NCBI RefSeq assembly: GCF_009712475.1
Contig: NZ_VCJO01000003.1
Coordinates: forward strand, 308,906 to 372,905
DNA length: 64,000 nt
Direction: 5' to 3'
Source of the DNA: Micromonospora sp. CP22
GTDB lineage: Bacteria; Actinomycetota; Actinomycetes; Mycobacteriales; Micromonosporaceae
Under the pieces are notes generated by a model. It saw only the letters and a list, made by a program, of their open reading frames with translations. It was not told the origin of the DNA and ran no database searches. Of the stretch, positions 54,826 to 64,000 are shown piece by piece. Within the stretch, counting starts at the first letter, position 1; each line of letters begins with the position of its first letter. Position numbers and translations under genes: made by a program.

Positions 54826-55932
54826 TCAGCGACCGAAGAGGATGTCCTGCACGTTCTTCAGCGCGGCGTCGACCTCGGCCTCGAAGTAGCCGCCCTGCAC
54901 CAGGCCGAAGCGCAGCGTGTCCAGGTCTTTCGGGTTGACCGGCATCTGGTTACGCCCGGCCATCCCGCCGAGCAGCGTCTCGAAGAACCGGTCCACCTGG
55001 TCCGGGTCGTACCCGCTGCCGAAGCGGCGCACCTGGAAGCTCCGCCGGATCTGGTCCACCCGGTAGAGGTCGCTGCCGGGCGGGCCGGCCATCGGCGGCC
55101 CGGCCATCGCCGGAGGGCCGCCCATCGGGGGACCGCCGTGCGCCTGCTGTGGCAGGCCGGGGGGCCCGGCCGGGCCACGACGCGGGTCCCGGTCCGACAG
55201 TCGGATCTCGGCGGTCATGTCGGTGCGTCCGTGTCGGCCCGCCTCGAACCCGTCGAAGCGCTGCTCGTCCGGCGGCGGGCCGTAGCCGCCCGGACCGTCC
55301 GGCGGACCGTAACCGCCCGGACCGTCCGGCGGACCGTAACCGCCCGGACCGTCCGGCGGACCGTAGCCGCCGGGGCCGGCGGGCAGGCCACGCGGCGGGG
55401 GGCCACCGTGGCCCATGCCGCCGGGAGGCCCCATCGGCGCACCCGGACCCATCGGGCCGGCGGCACCACGCGGGCTGTCGTAACCGCCCCGGGGAGCGTT
55501 GTCGTACCCACCGGCGAAGGCACCGGTCGGCTCGTCGTAGCGGCCGTAGGGCGGTCCGGCCTGTGCCGGCATTCCGCGCGGAGGCATCGGCGGCTGCGGC
55601 ACCGGGGACATGCCACGGTCGTCACGCATGCCGGGGCCCATCCGGTCCGGCGGACCCATCCGGACGTCGCCGCGACCGGCCACGCCGCCGCGCTCCTCCA
55701 GCTCCGCCAGCTGCCGCTCGACCCGGTCGAGGTGCAGGTCGACCTGCCACTCGTCGTAGCCGTTGAAGCGAACCCGGAAGACGACGTCGTGGACCTCCTG
55801 CGAGGCCACCGGCGCTCCGACCGGCTGACCGGCGAGCGTCGCCTCGACCCGGTCCAGGAAGGCGTCCACCTCGTCAACCTTGTAGCCCCGGCGGAGCGCC
55901 TTACGCCGGAAACGCTGACCCTGACTCGCCAC
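54826..55932 (-). CDS. DivIVA-domain protein with central Pro/Gly repeats
   Basis: A 368-aa protein. The N-terminus (MASQGQRFRRKALRRGYKVD, then EVDAFLDRVEATLAG) is a DivIVA-domain motif. A second one near the C-terminus reads QVRRFGSGYDPDQVDRFFET. Between them lies a disordered Met/Pro/Gly-rich region with four copies of PPDGPGGYG encoded by 27-bp DNA repeats near 55265-55375. DivIVA motifs bind curved membrane or partner proteins, so a scaffold role in polar growth or division is possible. It is downstream of rlmN by a short gap. It is not the canonical coiled-coil Wag31/DivIVA. Confidence 0.82.
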   Translation of the reverse strand: MASQGQRFRRKALRRGYKVDEVDAFLDRVEATLAGQPVGAPVASQEVHDVVFRVRFNGYDEWQVDLHLDRVERQLAELEERGGVAGRGDVRMGPPDRMGPGMRDDRGMSPVPQPPMPPRGMPAQAGPPYGRYDEPTGAFAGGYDNAPRGGYDSPRGAAGPMGPGAPMGPPGGMGHGGPPPRGLPAGPGGYGPPDGPGGYGPPDGPGGYGPPDGPGGYGPPPDEQRFDGFEAGRHGRTDMTAEIRLSDRDPRRGPAGPPGLPQQAHGGPPMGGPPAMAGPPMAGPPGSDLYRVDQIRRSFQVRRFGSGYDPDQVDRFFETLLGGMAGRNQMPVNPKDLDTLRFGLVQGGYFEAEVDAALKNVQDILFGR

Positions 55933-55963
55933 TATGTCTCCTGGTCTCGTTCGCCACGCCCGG

Positions 55964-57115
55964 TCACGCCGTCATCTCCCCGGCCGGGTCGGTGCCCCTG
56001 TCCTCCGTGGCGGCCAGCTGCCCACACGCTCCGTCGATTTCGCGACCTCGGGTGTCCCGCACCGTGGTGGACACCCCGGCGTCGCGCAACCGCCGGACGA
56101 ACTCCCGCTCGACCGGCTTCGGGCTCGCGTCCCAGCGGCTACCCGGAGTCGGGTTGAGCGGGATCAGGTTCACGTGGGCCAGCTTGCCGGCCAGCAGCCG
56201 GCCGAGCAGGTCAGCTCGCCACGGCTGGTCGTTCACGTCCTTGATCATCGCGTATTCGATCGACACACGACGGCCTGTGCGGGCCGCGTAGGCCCAGGCT
56301 GCGTCCAGCACCTCGCACACCTTCCAGCGCTGGTTGACCGGCACGAGTTCGTCGCGCAGCTCATCATCGGGGGCATGCAGCGACAACGCAAGAGTCACGG
56401 AGAGGTCTTCGCTGGCCAGTCGGTGGATGGCCGGCACCAGCCCGACCGTGGAAACGGTGATGTGCCGCTGCGACAGGCCGAGCCCCTCCGGTGCCGGCGC
56501 GACCAGGCGACGGATCGCCGCGATCACCCGGTTGTAGTTCGCCAGCGGCTCGCCCATGCCCATGAAGACCACGTGCGACAGCCTCGGCGGTGACCCCGCG
56601 ACCGCGCCGGAGGCGGCCACACCCGCGAGGTAGACCGCCTGGTCGACGATCTCGGCGGTGGAGAGGTTCCGGGTCAGCCCGGCCTGGCCGGTCGCGCAGA
56701 ACGGGCAGGCCATGCCGCAGCCGGCCTGGCTGGAGATGCAGACGGTGACCCGATCCGGGTAGCCCATCAGCACGCTCTCCACCAGCGACCCGTCGTGCAG
56801 CCGCCACAACGCCTTGCGGGTGGCCCCGTCGTCGCAGGCCAGCTCGCGTACCGGAGTGAGCAGCTGGGGCAGCAGCTGGTCGGCGAGGCGCTCGCGGGAC
56901 GACGCCGGCAGGTCGGTCATCAGCGCGGGGTCACGCACCAGCCGCCCGAAGTAGTGGGTGGAGATCTGCCGGGCGCGGAACGGGGCCTCGCCCAGCTTCG
57001 TGACCAGGTCCTTGCGACCGGCCAGGTCTAGATCGGCGAGGTGCTGCGGTGGCATTGCCGCCCGACGCGCACCGGGCGCGTCCGGGTCGACCGGGATCAG
57101 GGGAAGACTCGTCAT
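55964..57115 (-). CDS. rlmN: 23S rRNA (adenine-2503-C2) methyltransferase
   Basis: A 383-aa radical-SAM enzyme methylating A2503 of 23S rRNA and A37 of some tRNAs. The [4Fe-4S] motif is [11 protein letters not shown] (CxxxCxxC), with SSQAG before it. SAM-binding [14 protein letters not shown] and the C-terminal catalytic Cys in [10 protein letters not shown] are present. ATG at 57113-57115 opens [12 protein letters not shown]; the upstream frame to 57454 is antisense to nothing conserved and lacks domain sequence. No strong ribosome-binding site. Confidence 0.95.
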   Translation of the reverse strand: MTSLPLIPVDPDAPGARRAAMPPQHLADLDLAGRKDLVTKLGEAPFRARQISTHYFGRLVRDPALMTDLPASSRERLADQLLPQLLTPVRELACDDGATRKALWRLHDGSLVESVLMGYPDRVTVCISSQAGCGMACPFCATGQAGLTRNLSTAEIVDQAVYLAGVAASGAVAGSPPRLSHVVFMGMGEPLANYNRVIAAIRRLVAPAPEGLGLSQRHITVSTVGLVPAIHRLASEDLSVTLALSLHAPDDELRDELVPVNQRWKVCEVLDAAWAYAARTGRRVSIEYAMIKDVNDQPWRADLLGRLLAGKLAHVNLIPLNPTPGSRWDASPKPVEREFVRRLRDAGVSTTVRDTRGREIDGACGQLAATEDRGTDPAGEMTA

Positions 57116-57219
57116 GGCACGTCCAGTCTGGCACGCTCGGCCCGAAACGAACCCGCGCGGAGGTGCCGGGTCCGCTTCCACCCCGTTCGCGTCCCGATCC
57201 CGTCGGCGTGGGCCATGCC

Positions 57220-58470
57220 TCAACTCACCGCCGGAACGAACACCACGAGCAACAGGTACGCCGTCGGCACCGCGAACAGGATGGAGTCGAGCCGGTCCAT
57301 CAGGCCGCCGTGGCCGGGCAGCAGGTTGCTCATGTCCTTCACACCGAGGTCCCGCTTGATCATCGATTCGGCGAGGTCGCCGAGGACGGCGGCACCCGAG
57401 ACCGCCACCCCGAACACGGCACCCCACCAGGGCGCCACGTCGAACAGCGCCCACAGCAGTACGGCGCTGCCGAGCGCGGCGGCGCCGACCGAGCCGGCGA
57501 AGCCCTCCCAGGACTTCTTCGGGCTGATCGTCGGGGCCATCGGATGCTTGCCGAAGTTCGCGCCGGCCGCGTACCCGCCGGTGTCGGAGAGCACCACCGC
57601 GACCAGTGTCACCAGCACCCGCAGCGCCCCGTCGTCAGGGGACGACGCAAGCAGGGCGGCGAAGCCGCCGAGGAACGGCACGTACACCGCGATCATGGTG
57701 GCGGCGGTCATGTCCCGCCGAAGGTTGGCCGTACCGTCACCGAGCCGCCAGACGAACGTGCCGGCGAGGGTGACCAGGAGGCCGAGCATGAGCGCGTCCA
57801 GCCCGGCGAACCAGGCCAGGGTGACGGTGAGTACCCCACCGGCGATCAGCGGCACCAGCGGCACCTCGGCACCGCTGCGGCGCACCGCCCGGGACATCTC
57901 CCAGATGCCGACGCCGAACGCGGCAGCGATCACCAGCAGGAACGCCGGGGTGTAGAGGAACAGGGGCAGCAGGACCACCGCGCCCAGGCAGACCCCGACG
58001 GCGATGGCCGCCGGTAGGTTCCGCCCGGCCCGGCTTCCGCTCTGCTGGGTGGCCGGTCGACCCGCGCCGGCCCGACGCCGGCCACGGTGGCGTCGACCCG
58101 GCCCGTCGGGCCGGGTCGCCTCGGCCGCCGCCTCGCCGTCCGGCACCGCCGCGAGCTGGGTGGTGGGGGCGTCGCCGACTCGCACCGGTGCCATCTGGGC
58201 GGTGGGAGTGTCGTCGTGGTCCCGGTCGTCGCCGACTCGCACCGGCGCGATCTGCGCGGTGGGCGCGTCAGCGTGGTCCAGGTCGCGCCCGTTCGGTGGC
58301 TGGTCCCAACCAGCGGGTCCGTGCCCGTTCCGGCTGTCCTGCGCGGGGCGTTCACCGCCGAACCGGCCGGGTCGGTCCGGGGTCGGGTCCGGCCAGGGCA
58401 GGGCGGTGGGCCGGTCCGGCCGATCCCAGTCACGGGCCTCGGGGCGGCTGTAGGGGTCGAGGTGGGACAT
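57220..58470 (-). CDS. cdsA: phosphatidate cytidylyltransferase with long disordered N-terminus
   Basis: A 416-aa membrane enzyme making CDP-diacylglycerol from phosphatidic acid and CTP. The signature [20 protein letters not shown], then [13 protein letters not shown], and [20 protein letters not shown] followed by GLMDRLDS identify CdsA. About eight membrane helices start near residue 150. The first 145 residues are hydrophilic, with three repeats of the type [13 protein letters not shown], and are absent from E. coli CdsA. ATG at 58468-58470 opens [20 protein letters not shown]. Confidence 0.93.
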   Translation of the reverse strand: MSHLDPYSRPEARDWDRPDRPTALPWPDPTPDRPGRFGGERPAQDSRNGHGPAGWDQPPNGRDLDHADAPTAQIAPVRVGDDRDHDDTPTAQMAPVRVGDAPTTQLAAVPDGEAAAEATRPDGPGRRHRGRRRAGAGRPATQQSGSRAGRNLPAAIAVGVCLGAVVLLPLFLYTPAFLLVIAAAFGVGIWEMSRAVRRSGAEVPLVPLIAGGVLTVTLAWFAGLDALMLGLLVTLAGTFVWRLGDGTANLRRDMTAATMIAVYVPFLGGFAALLASSPDDGALRVLVTLVAVVLSDTGGYAAGANFGKHPMAPTISPKKSWEGFAGSVGAAALGSAVLLWALFDVAPWWGAVFGVAVSGAAVLGDLAESMIKRDLGVKDMSNLLPGHGGLMDRLDSILFAVPTAYLLLVVFVPAVS

Positions 58471-58688
58471 CACGCACCAGGAGGGGGCACGAAATCCACC
58501 ACTTGACGCACAACCACTACCATCCCCTACCCGCGCGAGGCGCTCCGTCTGATGTGCCGGCCTGTCGGCCCGGCTGATCCCGTCGGGCACCGTCGGGCCG
58601 CCGGAATCGTGCCGAGCCTACTGCACCCGGCCGTCCGGCAGGACCTACCGGTATCCGCTCGGCATCACCCCGCAGACGCCCCGACCAC

Positions 58689-58747
58689 CTTGATCATGAA
58701 GTTGTCACCCGCACGTCTGCGGCACCGGCGACAACTTCATGATCAAG
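58689..58747. repeat. TTGATCA-type palindrome, 18-bp perfect arms
   Basis: CTTGATCATGAAGTTGTC (58689-58706) and GACAACTTCATGATCAAG (58730-58747) are perfect inverse complements around a 23-base GC-rich loop. It lies between frr (stop 15 bp away) and cdsA. Same class as 3990-4031 and 40524-40584. It could also terminate the tsf-pyrH-frr transcript. Confidence 0.9.
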
Positions 58748-58761
58748 AAGGCGTGCCGGCG

Positions 58762-59319
58762 TCAGACCTCCAGGAGTTCGGACTCCTTGTGCTTGACCAA
58801 CTCGTCGACGTGCGCGACGTAGCGCTGGGTCAGGTCGTCCAGTTCCTTCTCCGCGCGCCGGCCGTCATCCTCGCCGACCTCGCCGTCCTTGACGAGCCGG
58901 TCCAGCTCCTCCTTGCCCTTGCGGCGGATGTTGCGGATGGCGACCTTCGCCTCCTCACCCTTGTGCCGGGCCACCTTGATCATGTCGCGGCGACGCTCCT
59001 CGGTCATCTGCGGGAGCAGGATGCGCAGCTGGTTGCCCTCGTTGTTCGGGTTGACCCCGAGGTCCGAGTCGCGGATCGCCTTCTCCATGGCGTTGATCTG
59101 CGAGTTGTCGTACGGCTTGATGATGGCCATCCGCGGCTCGGGCACGGCCACCGAGGCCATCTGGGTCAGCGGAGTCGGGCTGCCGTAGTAGTCAATGATG
59201 ATCTTGGAGAACATGGCCGGAGTCGCGCGACCGGTGCGGATGGCGCCGAACTCCTCCTTGGCGTGCTCGACCGCACGCTCCATCTTCTCCTCGGCCTCGA
59301 GGAGGGTGTCGTCGATCAC
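58762..59319 (-). CDS. frr: ribosome recycling factor
   Basis: A 185-aa tRNA-mimicking protein that splits post-termination ribosomes with EF-G. It has [20 protein letters not shown], then [18 protein letters not shown], and a three-helix bundle with [23 protein letters not shown] at 59317-59319 is chosen for the ribosome-binding site GAGGAG 4 bases upstream; the frame continues upstream without conservation. Confidence 0.96.
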   Translation of the reverse strand: MIDDTLLEAEEKMERAVEHAKEEFGAIRTGRATPAMFSKIIIDYYGSPTPLTQMASVAVPEPRMAIIKPYDNSQINAMEKAIRDSDLGVNPNNEGNQLRILLPQMTEERRRDMIKVARHKGEEAKVAIRNIRRKGKEELDRLVKDGEVGEDDGRRAEKELDDLTQRYVAHVDELVKHKESELLEV

Positions 59320-59399
59320 CGGTCTCCTCGCCTCCTTCTTGTGCTCGTCGTGGGCTTGTCGGGTCACCGGGACCGCCGGGATCACCGTCGGCGGTGGGC

Positions 59400-60167
59400 T
59401 CAGGTGGTGATCAGCGTGCCGATCTTGTCGCCGCCCACGGCCCGGACGATGGTGTCGTCGCCCTGCGCGCCGAAGACCAGCATCGGCAGGCCGTTCTCCA
59501 TGCAGAGGCTGAACGCCGCCGCGTCGGCGACCCGCAGGTTGCGACGCAGCACCTCGGAGAAGGTGATCGAGTCGAACTTGCTGGCGGTCGGATCGATCCG
59601 GGGGTCGGCCGTGTAGACGCCGTCCACCCCGTTCTTGCTCATCAGCACGACGTCCGCGTGGATCTCCAGCGCACGCTGGGCGGCCACCGTGTCGGTGGAG
59701 AAGTACGGCATACCCGCGCCGGCTCCGAAGATGACGACCCGGCCCTTCTCCAGATGCCGGATCGCCCGCAACGGGATGTACGGCTCGGCCACCTGGGCCA
59801 TGGTGATGGCACTCTGCACGCGGGTCTCGATGCCCTCCTTCTCCAGGAAGTCCTGGAGGGCCAGGCAGTTCATCACCGTGCCGAGCATGCCCATGTAGTC
59901 CGCCCGCGCGCGATCCATACCCCGCTTCTGCAACTCCGCGCCACGGAAGAAGTTGCCGCCGCCGACCACCACGGAAACCTGCACACCCCGGCGTACCACG
60001 GTGGCGATCTGCCGTGCGATGGCCTGCACGACGTCCGGGTCGACACCGATGGCACCCCCGCCGAAGACCTCGCCGGAAAGCTTCAACACCACCCGCCGGG
60101 CCCGGCCGAGCGGTGGTGCCGTCGGATCGTCCGCCGCCAACGTCCGGTCACTCACAACCTGCGTCAT
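59400..60167 (-). CDS. pyrH: uridylate kinase
   Basis: A 255-aa hexameric UMP kinase of the amino-acid-kinase fold. The sequence shows [59 protein letters not shown] and [21 protein letters not shown] 20-residue N-terminal extension precedes the kinase core. ATG at 60165-60167 follows GGAAGGAC. It lies between tsf and frr, the usual bacterial order. Confidence 0.96.
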   Translation of the reverse strand: MTQVVSDRTLAADDPTAPPLGRARRVVLKLSGEVFGGGAIGVDPDVVQAIARQIATVVRRGVQVSVVVGGGNFFRGAELQKRGMDRARADYMGMLGTVMNCLALQDFLEKEGIETRVQSAITMAQVAEPYIPLRAIRHLEKGRVVIFGAGAGMPYFSTDTVAAQRALEIHADVVLMSKNGVDGVYTADPRIDPTASKFDSITFSEVLRRNLRVADAAAFSLCMENGLPMLVFGAQGDDTIVRAVGGDKIGTLITT

Positions 60168-60229
60168 CCGCCCGTCCTTCCCCCACTGGCGCGCTCAGGT
60201 GCGCATACCTGCCGCTGCCGACCTTATGG

Positions 60230-60277
60230 GACGAGGGGGCCGCGGTGTGTATCGCGTACACCGGCGGCCCCCTCGTC
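60230..60277. terminator. hairpin between tsf and pyrH
   Basis: GACGAGGGGGCCGC (60230-60243) pairs with GCGGCCCCCTCGTC (60264-60277), and the inner GGTGT/ACACC extends the stem. It follows the tsf stop by 45 bp. It probably terminates or attenuates the rpsB-tsf transcript. Confidence 0.75.
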
Positions 60278-60322
60278 TCGTCGTTGCTCCCAGCCCACGG
60301 GCGTTGGACCGCCCGAGCCGGC

Positions 60323-61150
60323 TCAGGCCTGGCCGACCTCGAACCGCACGAAGCCGGTGACCTCGATGCCCGCCTCGGCCAGCACCTGCTTCACCGTCTT
60401 CTTGTTGTCGGTGACCGAGGACTGCTCCAGCAGGACGAAGTCCTTGAAGAACGAGTTGACCCGGCCTTCGACGATCTTCGGCAGCGCGGCCTCGGGCTTG
60501 TTCTCCTCGCGGGCGGTCTGCTCGGCGATCCGCCGCTCGGACTCGACGACCTCGGCCGGCACCTCGTCGCGGGTGAGGTACTGCGGCCGCATCGCGGCGA
60601 TCTGCATCGCCGCACCGCGTGCGTCGGCCTCGCCCGCCTCGTCGGTCTTGCCGGTGTACTGCACCAGCACGCCGACCGCCGGGGGCAGGTCCTGCGCCTT
60701 GCGGTGCAGGTAGACCGCGACGTTGCCGTCGAGCTTGGCGAACCGGTTGAGCACCAGCTTCTCGCCGATCTTGGCGGAACGCTCCTGGACCAGGTCGGCG
60801 ACGGTACGGCCGTCGATCTCGGTGGCCAGCAGTTCCTCGGCGTTGCTGACGCCGGAACGCTCGCCGTGCTCGACGAGCTGCTGCGCCAACTCGATGAAGC
60901 TCTCGTTCTTGGCGACGAAGTCGGTCTCGCAGTTGAGTTCGAGCAGCGCCTTGCCGGAGTGGGCGATCAGACCGTTCGCGGCGGTCCGGCCAGCCCGCTT
61001 GCCGACGTCCTTGGCGCCCTTGACGCGCAGGATCTCGACGGCCTTGTCGAAGTCGCCCTCGGCCTCGGTCAGCGCCTTCTTGCTGTCCATCATGCCGGCG
61101 CCGGTCAGGTCGCGGAGCTTCTTGACGTCCGCGGCGGTGATCTGGGACAT
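60323..61150 (-). CDS. tsf: elongation factor Ts
   Basis: A 275-aa guanine-nucleotide exchange factor for EF-Tu. Signatures are [36 protein letters not shown], and the core [16 protein letters not shown]. Length matches family. ATG at 61148-61150; GAGAGAG lies upstream. Co-directional with rpsB, 129 bp away. Confidence 0.97.
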   Translation of the reverse strand: MSQITAADVKKLRDLTGAGMMDSKKALTEAEGDFDKAVEILRVKGAKDVGKRAGRTAANGLIAHSGKALLELNCETDFVAKNESFIELAQQLVEHGERSGVSNAEELLATEIDGRTVADLVQERSAKIGEKLVLNRFAKLDGNVAVYLHRKAQDLPPAVGVLVQYTGKTDEAGEADARGAAMQIAAMRPQYLTRDEVPAEVVESERRIAEQTAREENKPEAALPKIVEGRVNSFFKDFVLLEQSSVTDNKKTVKQVLAEAGIEVTGFVRFEVGQA

Positions 61151-61279
61151 GGCTCTCTCTTCGATGTTGAGACTGCGTGGATGGTCTGAGGTGACGGTTA
61201 CCGTTCCGAGGGGTTCGTGCCCGACTATCCGCCGCCGGTCACCGTCAGCGGAACGGACGGCGACCGGGCGGCGGCACGG

Positions 61280-62131
61280 TCACTGACCGGAGACGGCGGC
61301 CGGCTGCTCGGCTGCGGGCTGCTCGGTCGGCTGCTCGTCGGCCTTCTTCGGCTCCTCGAGCAGCTCGCGCTCCCACTCGGCCAGCGGCTCGTCGGTGGCG
61401 ACCCCCGCCTCCGGCTTCTCGTCCCCACCCCGGCGACGACCGGAGCGGGCGATCAGGCCGTCGGCGACGGCCGCAGCGACGACCTTGGTCAGCAGCTCGG
61501 CCGAGCGGATCGCGTCGTCGTTACCCGGGATCGGGAAGTCGACCTCGTCCGGGTCGCAGTTGGTGTCGAGCACGGCGATCACCGGGATGCCCAGCTTGCG
61601 GGCCTCATCGACGGCGATGTGCTCCTTCTTGGTGTCGACCACCCAGACCGCGGCCGGAAGCTTCTGCATGTCCCGCAGGCCACCCAGGGTGCGGGTCAGC
61701 TTGATCTTCTCGCGGGAGAGCTGCAGGGTCTCCTTCTTGGTGTACCCGGCGGCGGTACCGCTGAGGTCACCGAGGGCCTCCAGCTCCTTCATCCGCTGCA
61801 GCCGCTTGTACACCGTCTGGAAGTTGGTCAGCATGCCACCCAGCCAGCGGTGGTTGACGTACGGCTGACCGACGCGGGTCGCCTGCTCGGCGATCGCCTC
61901 CTGCGCCTGCTTCTTCGTGCCGACGAAGAGGATGCTGCCGCCCTCGGCCACCGTGGTGCGCACGAAGTCGTACGCCTTCTCGATGTAGTCGAGGGTCTGC
62001 CGCAGGTCGATGATGTAGATGCCGTTGCGCTCGGTGAAGATGAAGCGCTTCATCTTCGGGTTCCAGCGCCGGGTCTGGTGCCCGAAGTGAACACCACTCT
62101 CCAGCAGCTGACGCATGGTCACGACGGCCAT
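61280..62131 (-). CDS. rpsB: 30S ribosomal protein S2
   Basis: A 283-aa ribosomal protein beginning [20 protein letters not shown], with [20 protein letters not shown] and [18 protein letters not shown]-terminal acidic, Glu/Pro/Ala-rich tail ([20 protein letters not shown]) follows. AAGGAG lies 8 bases before the ATG. First gene of rpsB-tsf. Confidence 0.97.
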   Translation of the reverse strand: MAVVTMRQLLESGVHFGHQTRRWNPKMKRFIFTERNGIYIIDLRQTLDYIEKAYDFVRTTVAEGGSILFVGTKKQAQEAIAEQATRVGQPYVNHRWLGGMLTNFQTVYKRLQRMKELEALGDLSGTAAGYTKKETLQLSREKIKLTRTLGGLRDMQKLPAAVWVVDTKKEHIAVDEARKLGIPVIAVLDTNCDPDEVDFPIPGNDDAIRSAELLTKVVAAAVADGLIARSGRRRGGDEKPEAGVATDEPLAEWERELLEEPKKADEQPTEQPAAEQPAAVSGQ

Positions 62132-62312
62132 GATTCGTACTCCTTGCGGTCCCTGGTTGTCCCGCCCGGCCGGCGGCCGGGCGTCCTGGTGCCCGGTCGT
62201 CGGCCATGATGGGCCCGAAAGGTCGGGACCAGGGAGGCCGCCGCCACACGACGACTCGTGAGGAGGGCACGCGAGGTCGACCGCACGAGGCGGTCGCCGG
62301 TTGACCAGTGTA
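62132..62312 (-). promoter_or_regulatory. rpsB promoter and structured leader
   Basis: TACACT at 62307-62312 (minus strand) is a good -10, implying a leader of about 165 bases; no strong -35 is seen. The leader contains a GC-rich hairpin GCCCGGCC-gcc-GGCCGGGC (62164-62182), about 20 bases upstream of the ribosome-binding site. S2 leaders are known autoregulatory targets in other bacteria; a similar role is inferred only. Confidence 0.5.
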
Positions 62313-62324
62313 CGCGCCCTCCCG

Positions 62325-62396
62325 GCCGATCCACGCCCGGGTGCGTCGCGGCCCCACTCAGCCGATCCACGCCCGGTAGCGGCGCGACCCCGCTCA
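62325..62396. repeat. 36-bp imperfect tandem duplication
   Basis: Two adjacent 36-bp units (62325-62360 and 62361-62396), both beginning GCCGATCCACGCCCGG and ending CTCA, match at about 31 of 36 positions. The second unit includes the stop codon of the membrane gene; the first overlaps the rpsB upstream promoter region. Confidence 0.8.
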
Positions 62397-63353
62397 GCCG
62401 ACCGCGATCGCGGCCGTCAGGAAGAGCGCCAGGCCGACCGTCAGGTACGCGGTGGGCGGGCGCAGCCATCCCCGCGCGCCGTCGACCAACGAGAATCCGG
62501 TGGTCCGCAGCCCGTAGAGACCGGCCGCGAAGATCGGCAACCCGCAGACCAGGAAGGTGCCGGCGAGTACGTCCCCGGCAGCGACCGGATCCGAGGTCAC
62601 GCCGTGCAGCAGCACCCACAGCGCGGGTACCTCGAAGATCACGACGAGCACGGCGGCGAGCACCGCCAGCACCGGCCGTCGCGTCCGGTAGATGCCGTCC
62701 CCGGCCGGCACGTTCGCCGGTACGCCGTTCTCCTGGCCGCCACCCGTCTGGCCGACACTCGCCGGGATGCCGTTCGGCGGGTAGCCGGAGCCCGGGTGCG
62801 CCGCCGTCGGGTGCACGGTCACGGCGTCGGCGTGCGCGGACGGCGCCTCGCGTCCGGGCACTTCCACCCGGGGTGCCACCGACGGCACCGGTCCGGTCGG
62901 CTGCTCCAGCGGGTTGACTGCCTCGGGGCCGCGCTTCGCCTCGACGATCGGGTACCCGGCCAGCACCGCGCGGGTCGGATCCGTCGACAACGGTGCCCCG
63001 CCGCTGGTCGGGCCGACCTCGCGAGCGGCTCGTCGACCCGGCCGGTCGACCGGCAACTCGCCGGAGATGTCCGGCTCCGCCGGTTCCGCCCGGCGGGACC
63101 GCGACGCCCGGTAGCGCTCGGTCTCCTCCGCGACATCACCGAGCGGATCCGTCAGGGCGGCGCGACGCGGCGAGCCGTACCGGTCGTCGTCGTCACCACG
63201 CTGCTCGGGTACCGCCCGCAACTCGTCCGCCGGGTAGTGCCCGTCTCCCGTCGAGTGCCACTGCGGGTCGGCGTAGCCACGGTCATGATCGCCCGAGTAC
63301 CACCGCGGCTCCTGGTCATCGGCGAAACTGCGTCGTCCGTCCACGCCGGGCAC
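62394..63353 (-). CDS. hypothetical membrane protein with long disordered N-terminal half
   Basis: A protein of about 319 aa from GTG 63353 ([20 protein letters not shown]). The first 210 residues are charged and Pro/Gly-rich without predicted fold. Four hydrophobic segments follow: [40 protein letters not shown], a weakly hydrophobic turn, and [26 protein letters not shown] 2 bases before the GTG is a possible -10, so the true start may be slightly downstream (GTG 63344). Function unknown. Confidence 0.7.
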   Translation of the reverse strand: MPGVDGRRSFADDQEPRWYSGDHDRGYADPQWHSTGDGHYPADELRAVPEQRGDDDDRYGSPRRAALTDPLGDVAEETERYRASRSRRAEPAEPDISGELPVDRPGRRAAREVGPTSGGAPLSTDPTRAVLAGYPIVEAKRGPEAVNPLEQPTGPVPSVAPRVEVPGREAPSAHADAVTVHPTAAHPGSGYPPNGIPASVGQTGGGQENGVPANVPAGDGIYRTRRPVLAVLAAVLVVIFEVPALWVLLHGVTSDPVAAGDVLAGTFLVCGLPIFAAGLYGLRTTGFSLVDGARGWLRPPTAYLTVGLALFLTAAIAVG

Positions 63354-63526
63354 CGTATGCGACCAGCGGTTCGTACGCCATCCGGGCCCGGCGCCACCCC
63401 TGGGAACAACCGCCGCTAATAACACATCCAGGGCATGATCGTCCGGTTTTCCACAGCACCTCGGTTGTCCACAGATCGCCACGGCGGGGTCGCCGCGAGT
63501 CCCGGCACGGGAGCAGGGTGCCAGGC

Positions 63527-63889
63527 ATGACCAAGCGGAACCAGGCGGTCGGCGGGTACGGCGAACGCCTCGCGGTACGACACCTGATCAAGGCAGGGCT
63601 GCGGCCGGTGGCCTGCAACTGGCGCTGTCCCAGCGGCGAGATCGACATCATCGCCTGGGACGGGCCGGTGCTCGCCTTCTGCGAGGTGAAGACCCGGCGC
63701 ACGGTGGCCCTCGGCAGCCCCGCCGAGGCGGTGGTGCCCCGCAAGGCGCGTCGCCTGCGGGGTCTCGCCGCCGCCTGGCTGGCCGCCACCGGCACCACCG
63801 CCGACGAGGTTCGTTTCGACGTCATATCGGTGCTGCTCCCCCGCGCCGGCCGAGCGCACGTCGAGCACCTCAAGGACGCGTTCCAATGA
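63527..63889 (+). CDS. YraN/UPF0102 endonuclease-like protein
   Basis: A 120-aa protein with a PD-(D/E)XK nuclease-like fold: GGYGERLAVRHLIKAGLRPV, CNWRCPSGEIDIIAWDGPVL (metal-binding Glu and Asp in GEIDII) and AFCEVKTRRTVALGSPAEAV (the E-x-K motif). It usually precedes the yifB/comM gene in actinobacteria. ATG at 63527 with GCAGGGTG upstream. Confidence 0.9.
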   Translation: MTKRNQAVGGYGERLAVRHLIKAGLRPVACNWRCPSGEIDIIAWDGPVLAFCEVKTRRTVALGSPAEAVVPRKARRLRGLAAAWLAATGTTADEVRFDVISVLLPRAGRAHVEHLKDAFQ

Positions 63890-63953
63890 GCGAGCGAATC
63901 ATCAGATGCAGCGCCATGAGCGAGCACCGCGAGCGAATCATCAGGTGCAGCGC
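63890..63953. repeat. two copies of a 25-bp repeat, GCGAGCGAATCATCAGRTGC
   Basis: GCGAGCGAATCATCAGATGC-AGCGC (63890-63914) and the same with one change at 63929-63953 are spaced 39 bp. They directly follow the yraN stop. Both lie in the gap before a likely downstream gene. Confidence 0.85.
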
Positions 63954-63995
63954 GGTGGTGCCTCATCGCGACGCCGAGCGCAGCGAGGTGGGGCG

Positions 63996-64000
63996 ATGAG
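63996..64000 (+). other. possible first codons of the next gene (yifB/comM-like)
   Basis: An ATG at 63996-63998 is preceded by GAGGTGGGGCG, a good ribosome-binding site. Only five bases remain in the window, so the product cannot be read. The yifB identity is suggested only by the usual order after yraN. Confidence 0.35.

Noticed and set aside
55265..55380. 27-bp DNA repeats
   Set aside because: Explained as coding repeats (PPDGPGGYG) in the DivIVA-domain protein, not a separate element.

Overview
The window is 64 kb of very GC-rich actinobacterial chromosome. Gene content and order resemble Micromonosporaceae such as Micromonospora. Supporting signs are the third-position G/C bias, many GTG starts with 4-bp GTGA/ATGA overlaps, likely leaderless genes, DUF397/DUF5753 regulators, an S-adenosyl methyltransferase of the DUF574 family, and short dispersed repeats (TTGATCA-ended palindromes and AAGGAAGGGNCCCTT elements) that I recall from that family. 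Most of the window is conserved backbone with mycobacterial-like gene order. There is one small accessory pocket at about 45-49.4 kb.

Region 1 (1-9.2 kb, minus strand) is the translation-factor cluster rimP-nusA-ylxR-infB-DUF503-rbfA-nrnA, followed by two small membrane genes, a 30-aa peptide gene and a dinF-like MATE transporter cut by the window edge. Region 2 (9.3-17.6 kb) holds a lipoprotein/ferritin-like pair, a PadR regulator translationally coupled to an ABC transporter (ATPase plus FtsX-type permease), a deazaflavin-dependent reductase, a VIT-family transporter and map. Region 3 (17.6-25.4 kb) has a STAS anti-anti-sigma factor convergent with a 1,228-aa hybrid kinase/regulator/SpoIIE phosphatase/anti-sigma protein. 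It is followed by a glutamine synthetase-like, aldehyde dehydrogenase and SDR operon, probably for gamma-glutamylated amine catabolism.

Region 4 (25.5-41.3 kb) is mixed. It has a second deazaflavin reductase, a PadR plus membrane-protein pair, a frameshifted PAS-GGDEF-EAL gene, a DUF574 methyltransferase, a PcaF-like thiolase, a glutathionyl-hydroquinone-reductase-like protein, an Old Yellow Enzyme, a single-chain double ABC exporter, a DUF4081-GNAT protein and a third PadR. Region 5 (41.3-45 kb) is dxr-rip-ispG: two non-mevalonate isoprenoid enzymes flanking a site-2 protease. Region 6 (45-49.4 kb) is the accessory pocket: a Uma2 nuclease-like gene, an intact DUF397 gene beside a decayed DUF5753 regulator, and the stranded tail of an RHS polymorphic toxin (HINT protease plus cysteine-containing toxin domain) coupled to a probable immunity gene.

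Region 7 (49.4-54.7 kb) carries a GNAT enzyme, a YihY membrane protein, a phytoene-desaturase-like oxidoreductase, an MBL-Rieske fusion protein and a DUF2631-like small membrane protein. Region 8 (54.8-64 kb) is the divIVA-like, rlmN, cdsA, frr, pyrH, tsf, rpsB block on the minus strand, then a membrane protein, yraN, and probably the first codons of a yifB/comM gene at the right edge. I see no tRNA, rRNA, CRISPR array or complete insertion sequence.
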